In this document: piece after piece, positions 58,404 through 64,000 of the stretch | How the letters are laid out: the number at the start of each line of letters is the position of its first letter | Numbering within the stretch: the first letter of the stretch is position 1 | Origin: Falciphora oryzae | Lineage: Eukaryota > Ascomycota > Sordariomycetes > Magnaporthales > Magnaporthaceae | Assembly: GCA_000733355.1 (NCBI GenBank) | Contig: JNVV01000001.1 | Coordinates: 2,336,064 to 2,400,063, forward strand | Length of the DNA stretch: 64,000 nt | Direction: 5' to 3' | Program-made: the position numbers and the translations under genes | The notes under the pieces: generated by a model | What the model saw: only the letters and a program-made list of their open reading frames with translations | What the model was told of the DNA's origin: nothing | The model's database searches: none

Positions 58404-61361
58404 TTACGACTCGAGCATGGCGGCATCCCGGGATCCCTCAATGGCGTCCCTGCTAGTCTCGGCCTCGGTCGGCGGCGCCAGGCTGTCCATCTCGCGCAGG
58501 GTGTACTCGACCAGGTAGCTCTCGTCGACCAGCTCCTCCATGCGGCGGTAGTGGCGCTCTGTGTATGCCTTGAGCGCGTCCAGCACCTCGCCGATGCCGC
58601 CGCCGGCGGCCCGGCGCCTCCCGACGGCCAGGCCGGCCAGGCGCGAGGCCGGGTAGCTGCGGACGACGGCGGCGAGCACGCGCTGGGCGACGGGGGCGGT
58701 GCGGGCGTTTGCGTTCCAGTCGCGCAGGCGCAGCAGCAGCGTCGAGAGCTGGTCGTCGGCCAGGGTGGCCAGGACGTCGTCGACGGCGGCGCGGCCCGTC
58801 AGGCTGCCCTCGTCCGGGTCCTCGGCCCGGACGACTGACGTGAGCAGCGAGAGCAGGCGGCCCGGGTGGTTGAGCTGCAGGGCCAGCACGATGGCGTCGC
58901 GGTAGTGGCCCGCGCGCACGTGGTTCTCGAGCCGCTGCTCCTGCTCCACCAGCTCGTCGGCGGCGCGCGCCGCCGCCAGCTGCGTCGTGGTCGACGTGTC
59001 GCGCCAGAAGGTGACGGTCGAGTCGCCGGATCCGGAGGCCAACACCGCCGTGGATGAGGAGTCGCCATCTGGCGAGTCTCCTTCGCTTTTGCTGCCACTG
59101 CTACCGCTGCCGGGGTTGACGGCCAACGCCCAGATGCGGTCCGTGTGGTTGTCAAGCGTGCAGACCGCCTCGCCCGAGTTGGCGTCCCACACCTTGACCA
59201 GGCCGTCACCGCCGGCGCTGGCAAACTGAACAGGTCGCTTCTTTGCTGCGTCGTTCTGTGACGCTCTGGCGAGCGGCAGCCAGATTACCTTCAGGACACT
59301 GTTGGAGTGACCTTCGAAGGTTCGCAGGCAGGTATAGCTCGATAGGCTCCATATCTTGATGGTCTTGTCGCCGCTGCCAGTCAGAACAATGCCCTTGCCA
59401 GCCGCTGTGGCGCCGTCCTCGCCCTGAAGCACCGGCATGTCGGCCGGCGCAAACCTGACGGACCAGACGCCCCTGCGGTGGCCTTTCAGGATACCTTGAA
59501 CTTCACCTTCCTGTACACTCCAGATCTTAACCACCTTGTCTTGGGATGCGGATGCAAAAAGGTGGCCAGAGTTGTTGATGTCGACGGCATTGATGTCCTT
59601 GTCGTGAGCCTTCCGGGTGAAGACGGCCCTCGAGGCCTTCTTGGCCCCCTGCTGCGCCGCCTTGGCGATTTCCCACTTCTTCACCGTGAGATCTTGGGAG
59701 CCAGTGATAAGGAAGGGCGGGGGGTGGTTCAGGGGGTCGGTATATGCCGCCGAAGATGCTGGCGGTATAGTCTTCGGGAGTCCGACGGCTCCTAGGGACT
59801 CCGCGTGGCCCGCGAAGGTAGCGTAGCACTCGTACGAGTTATTGGTAGGATCGATCTTCCAAAGACGAGCCGTGTTGTCCTTGGCTCCGGTGGCTACCCA
59901 GTGTCCCGACCAGTCCGTATCAAGGGCAATGACAATGTCCTCGTGGCCCTTCAGGACGGTCACGTCCTGACCGAAATACCCAGAGCCCTCGGCTGCGTCG
60001 GCGACCGAGACGATCCTGACATCCTCCGAGTTCGTCGCCAGGGCCATCAGCGACCGGTCTGGAAGGAGGTAGCCCAGGTCTATGATGTCGTCGTGGGTTC
60101 CCGATATGCGACGGAACGGCTGCAGGGGCTCCATCTCCGGTATTGTGACAGACTCGACGGTCGGGGTCTGGTAGAGAACGAGCGTGTGGTCGGACTGGAC
60201 GCAGACCAGAAGCGACTGGTCAGGACAATAGAGCGCATTAACGAACGCCTCGCCTTCGGACCTAGCGGACTGCTCCCGTGTGACCTCCCGGCCGGTTTCC
60301 GTCTCCCACAGCCGGACGCAGCCGTTCCCGCCGACTGAGTAAGTCAGCCGGCCGTCGTCTAGGAATCCCGTGGCCTCGACCAGCTCCAAGCTCGGCACAA
60401 TCTTGCGGGGCCTCCAGCTCTTCGGATCCCACCATATTATGGTCTTGTCGCGGCTCGCCGTGATAAGACTGTTTTGCCTCGGTGAATAGTCTATCCCGGT
60501 GACGTCAGAGACATGCGACTCCAGGTCGCCGACAGCGGCGCGCTTGTGCAGGTCCCAGACGCGCACCCGGCCATCCTGGCTGCCAGACGCGAGGCGAAAA
60601 TTCAGGGTCGCGGCGCCGGAGTCCTGGCTGGCCTCTGCCGCGGCCTGCCCCTTTTTGCCCTTTTTGCCCTTTTTGCCCTTCCCTTTGCCGCCCAAGTCGT
60701 TTCGCGACTCGTCGGCGGCCAGCTCGAAGAAATGCAGGGCGGAGACGAGGACGCTCGGCCCGCGAAACGTGTGCGTGACGTAGCCACCAGCAATGTCCCA
60801 GACCTTTATGGCACCGTCGGCGGCGCCCGTTGCGAGCAGGGTGCTGGTCCTGTCCACGGCGAGAACCACAACGGGGGTGCCGTGGGGCTTCAGGGTGCGC
60901 ACAAGCGTCGTCTCGATCGATTCGTGGTCAGGGGACGGCCGGAGGGCATAGATCTTCATGGTAAGTGACCGCGAGCATATTATGAGGTGTGATGCCGAGG
61001 GCGTGACTTCGGCGCGGGGAAGGGGCTGGTGTTAGCATGGTGGAGACTGTTCGAGCAGACGAGCAGTCGAAGGTGGCATGTGGCGGCATGAACATACGGG
61101 TCAGTGTGGATATAGGCTCGCCATCCTGCGCAGTATCTGTTAGGTCACCTGAAGCAGCTCGGGCGAGCGGGCAGATATACGAACCCCGTCAATGGTAGCA
61201 AAGTGCCTGCCCGTGGTGATGTCGGTCAGGACGGCCTCCTCTCCAAGCGTCGACACCAGTATCCGTGCCTTGTTGTCCAATGCGACGGCGCCGCCGGTGA
61301 AGATCGGTTGTATGACCTTCTCGGGCTCGAAAGTCGTCTTATATGCCATCTTTGACGCCAT
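58404..61361 (-). CDS. UTP13: U3 snoRNP WD40 protein UTP13 (TBL3 family)
   Basis: UTP13 belongs to the UTP-B module of the small-subunit processome, acting in the nucleolus on early 18S pre-rRNA. Three exons, 61361-61185, 61125-61098 (28 nt) and 61006-58404, with introns of 59 and 91 nt, encode 935 aa. The joined N-terminus reads ATIDG, then DGEPISTLT, then LTPSASHLIICSRSLTMKIY, which is continuous family sequence and supports the tiny exon. Two WD40 propellers follow, with clear blades such as LASGSQDGRVRVWDLHKRA, LITASRDKTIIWWD, VATGAKDNTARLWKIDP, FASASQDKVVKIW and VLTGSGDKTIKIW. The C-terminal Utp13 helical domain begins near ALQLNHPGRLLSLL and ends with DESYLVEYTLREMDSL. A Gly/Lys-rich insertion (GKGKGKKGKKGKKG) lies between early blades. 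A second start at 61349 (MAYKTTFEP) is possible. Confidence 0.93.
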
Positions 61362-61814
61362 GGTTACCGTCGTAATGCGCCGTCAATAACGACGCCAAAT
61401 CAGAGGAAAATGATGCGCATCCCGCTTTCCAGGAGCTCACCTCCCCAAAACCGTCGAAATTTTTTTTTTGGCTGGAGCTGCCCGCAGCGCGCCGCCAGCC
61501 AAAAGTGGGGCCGCCCTAGCCGATAAGGATTAAGGTTATCTTAGCGTGTTGCGTCGCTGCGAGATGGCGCATTTGCCCAGCTCAGCTGAAGTCGCCGCTC
61601 CATTCTGGCTTCATTCACTCAGCTGTGGCGGACAAAAGAAACAGACGACACCTGACGGGTCGCATTCAGCGGGCAGCACGCGCTTCCACTCCGAGGCGCG
61701 CCAAAAGAGCCCAGCTTGCTCTCACGCACCCATACTATCGCACAGCCAACATGCGATCGTTGGATTGAGCCGTTACACGTTGCTTTTAAAATCCCTATTT
61801 AAATCTTATGGGTC
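61362..61814. promoter_or_regulatory. Short bidirectional promoter between UTP13 and the membrane-protein gene
   Basis: Only 453 bases separate the two divergent start codons, so both promoters must lie here. A T9 run at about 61460 and a TTTAAATC stretch near 61797 are the only elements noted. Confidence 0.55.
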
Positions 61815-63700
61815 ATGACTAGATCTGAGCCCCTCACGTCGTTGGCCTTGGTATGTGTTGAATTGTAGATGTGCATCACTCCACGAACCTGCCTTGACAC
61901 GATACGATCCACGAACACCCGGCTAACAAGACCAACCTGTTCAGGGCCGGTCACCGTACGATGAGGTGCGGATGGGGGAGGGAGAGGGAGACCCCCGGGC
62001 GCCAGTGCAGCTGTATGACGAGCATGGGCGGCCAGTGAACCCAGACGCCAGGCGCCTTAACAGGGAGCTTATTCGGGCCCATAACGAAGTCATGCTCGCC
62101 ATTGGTGTTGCGGAGCCCGACGACGGCGCCGCCGAAAGGAAGGAGATAGAGGAGCGCGAGAACGCCCGGATGGAGGCCGAGCGCATCGGCTCAAGGCTCT
62201 CGGCCGCCGCCCACCTTGTCGAGATCGCCAGCGCCTGGGGGCTGCACGGCCTGAGGAACCGGATCCTTGTAGGTTACAGAGCTGCTCTGCTGACGAACCG
62301 GATCTTCTTTGGGGTAACGACAATCCCGGCTGACGGCCCTCGCCCTCACAGGTCTACAGACAATACTCCCAGATCCCCTTCGCCGATATATATCACTACG
62401 AGCGCAGTCGCAGGTCCATGGCCAGCTTTTTCTTTGCAGACTGTCCGACATTTTTGACTATAACTGGCTTAAGAATGCTCCCTCAGTTGCCTAGGATGAT
62501 GCCTCGACTGCAGACGGCGCTTCCTGGAGTATATAACAGTATCACGCATAACGATTGGTCAGTCTCAACACCTCCTTTCTCGGATATCCTTGTCTGGATC
62601 TTGGCTGACACACGGTCGGTTCAACTAGGCTGCACATGGGTGTGCAGTACGTTCGCCTGCATGTCCACATCTTCAGCTTCATGCGCCGCTTGGAGCTCGT
62701 TCCTCAGACCAGCATATTCCCATGGCCTGCATTCTTTATCCCCTTTACATCATCATCACCAATACCACGCCCGCCTCCTATCCGTTCATTCTCGCCTGGA
62801 GGCATCTTTGGGTGGCTAGGTGGTGTTGCTCTGAGTTTTGCTCCGCTCGCCGCCTTCATATTGTACCTGCGCGCCTCGACGATCGTGCGCCAATGTCTCC
62901 GGCCGTGGATATGCCAGTATCTGCCCAGCCCCACCAACAAACCCTCCAAGGAGCAGCTGGCTGCGCTCAATGGTGAAGGGGAGCAGTCCCCCTCGGACTG
63001 GGATCTTATCGAGCAACAGCAGCAGAGCTTGCTGGGACTTCCGCGCGGAGACGCAGCGGTGAACGGCGGAAATGGCGAGGAACGGACTCGCGACCGCACT
63101 GCCGCGGCGTCCACTGATCCGCCGCAGGTCTCCACTATCCGAAGGCAGAGCACCATCTCGTCGATCAGGGGCGGAGTCGACGACTATTATGACAGCGATG
63201 ACGAGGAAGACACGGAGCGGGTTAGCGCCACGCTCATTAGTTTCGACGTGGAGGCAACCGACGCTACGGAAGAAGGGGTCTGGTCGGCCGAGCTTAGAGC
63301 GGACGCACCGGTGGATCTGGCTGGCGGCGCGGCAGGGTCGGGTGGCGGCGGCGGCCCTGGCGGCGAGTGCCCTGGACAGCAAGCAACGGTTTCTTACAAC
63401 GACAACACTCTGACGCGGCTCCCCGCATCGCTGGCCGCCGACATGCTGACCGTCGTGTCGTCCAACCTGCTGCAGGCGCCGATGGAGGCCTTTGCGCTAC
63501 GGCTGCTCGCGCGCACCATCCTCAGCCGTAACGGCGGGTCCGTCGCCGATGTGTACACACCCACTCCCTGGAGGGGTTTGACTTGGACGGCTGTGGGCAG
63601 TCTGCTGCAGGTTGAGATGGTTCATCTCCTCATCAAGGGTGAGGTGTGGAGCGTTTTCACGCTGCTGTCGGACGTGTTCCGCGAGGAGATCCAGAACTAG
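61815..63700 (+). CDS. Uncharacterised conserved fungal membrane protein
   Basis: Four exons are inferred: 61815-61850 (12 codons, MTRSEPLTSLAL), 61945-62268, 62352-62557 and 62629-63700, with introns of 94, 83 and 71 nt. The product is 545 aa. The N-terminal part includes GRSPYDEVRMGEGEGDPRAP, QLYDEHGRPVNPDARRLNRE and HNEVMLAIGVAEP, then a charged helix. Exon 3 encodes VYRQYSQIPFADIYHYERSR and a hydrophobic segment. Exon 4 holds FSFMRRLELVP, PAFFIPFTSSSPIP and a clear membrane helix around residues 245-268 (GWLGGVALSFAPLAAFILYL). A cytosolic acidic region follows with IRRQSTISS, DSDDEEDTERVSATLISFDV, and ATDATEEGVWSAELRAD, then a hydrophobic C-terminal stretch. I recall similar unnamed proteins in other Sordariomycetes but know of no function. 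Confidence 0.8.
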
Positions 63701-64000
63701 CGCCCTGTAGTTATCCAGGACTTGGACTCTGTAGTCATCAGGCAGCCCACAGAGGGGCAGTCCCACGAGATGGTGACAGGGCCATATCAGCCGGGGGCTT
63801 TAGCATGCGCAAGCAGACATTTGCATCGGCGTCATCCACCGAGCGTCATCCACCGATGTCTGCGCTAAACTCCTGGGCAATACACACATTTTTCTCTTTA
63901 TCAGAGAGAATAACTAATAGGGCATTTTCACTAGTCCCAACAAAAAAAAAACAGTACAGACATTCCCATGGTTTCGCCCATCGGTCAGACGCCCAAATAA
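63701..64000. other. 3' flank of the membrane-protein gene to window end
   Basis: Nothing beyond a probable 3' UTR and an A10 tract near 63940. A near-duplicate short repeat (CATCCACCGA) occurs at about 63833-63855. Confidence 0.5.

Overview
The window is eukaryotic nuclear DNA from a filamentous ascomycete (Pezizomycotina, most probably Sordariomycetes). The reasons are short GT-AG introns (59-185 nt) with CTAAC/CTGAC-like branch sites, G/C-ended codons, pyrimidine-rich leaders, long T/A and (AC)n tracts between genes, and typical families of such fungi (Zn2Cys6 regulators, a HET-domain gene, GT15 mannosyltransferase). Species cannot be fixed from sequence alone. Positions 2479-3394 are an assembly gap of 916 Ns. 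Exon models were built by hand from reading frame, splice consensus and recalled family sequences. All spliced lengths given are multiples of three.

Layout. 1-712: 3' end of a Zn2Cys6-type regulator (+). 1678-2478: splicing factor SAD1/USP39 (+), cut by the gap. 3774-5175: class II eIF4E-like cap-binding protein (-, 3 exons). 7964-10030: methylenetetrahydrofolate reductase of the MET12 type (+). 10826-12010: nuclear-looking protein with a duplicated exon module (-). 13548-14587: PQ-loop membrane protein of the ANY1/SLC66A2 type (-). 16200-18301: Q/H/P-rich regulator with a Zn2Cys6 cluster in its middle (-). 18302-38337: about 20 kb with no gene I can support. 38338-41239: gamma-tubulin complex component GCP5-like (-). 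41948-43143: WD40 protein of the WDR83/MORG1 type (+). 43247-45539: HET-domain gene broken by five frameshifts (-). 46276-47688: GT15 mannosyltransferase (+, 4 exons). 48535-49464: splicing factor YJU2 (+). 50319-50870: small gene with two in-frame stops inside a frame that still looks coding (-). 50871-56444: intergenic. 56445-57770: SIS1-type DnaJ (+, 3 exons). 58404-61361: UTP13 (-, 3 exons including a 28-nt exon). 61815-63700: uncharacterised fungal membrane protein (+, 4 exons).

Most genes are unlinked housekeeping functions: splicing (SAD1, YJU2), translation, one-carbon metabolism, ribosome biogenesis, microtubule nucleation, Golgi glycosylation and chaperoning. I see no biosynthetic cluster, transposon, tRNA, rRNA or CRISPR. 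The features most worth a second look are the 20-kb gene-free stretch upstream of the Zn2Cys6 regulator (not visibly AT-rich or RIP-like), the indel-only HET gene, the small gene interrupted by TGA and TAG, the exon-duplication protein, and a palindromic decamer found only between genes.
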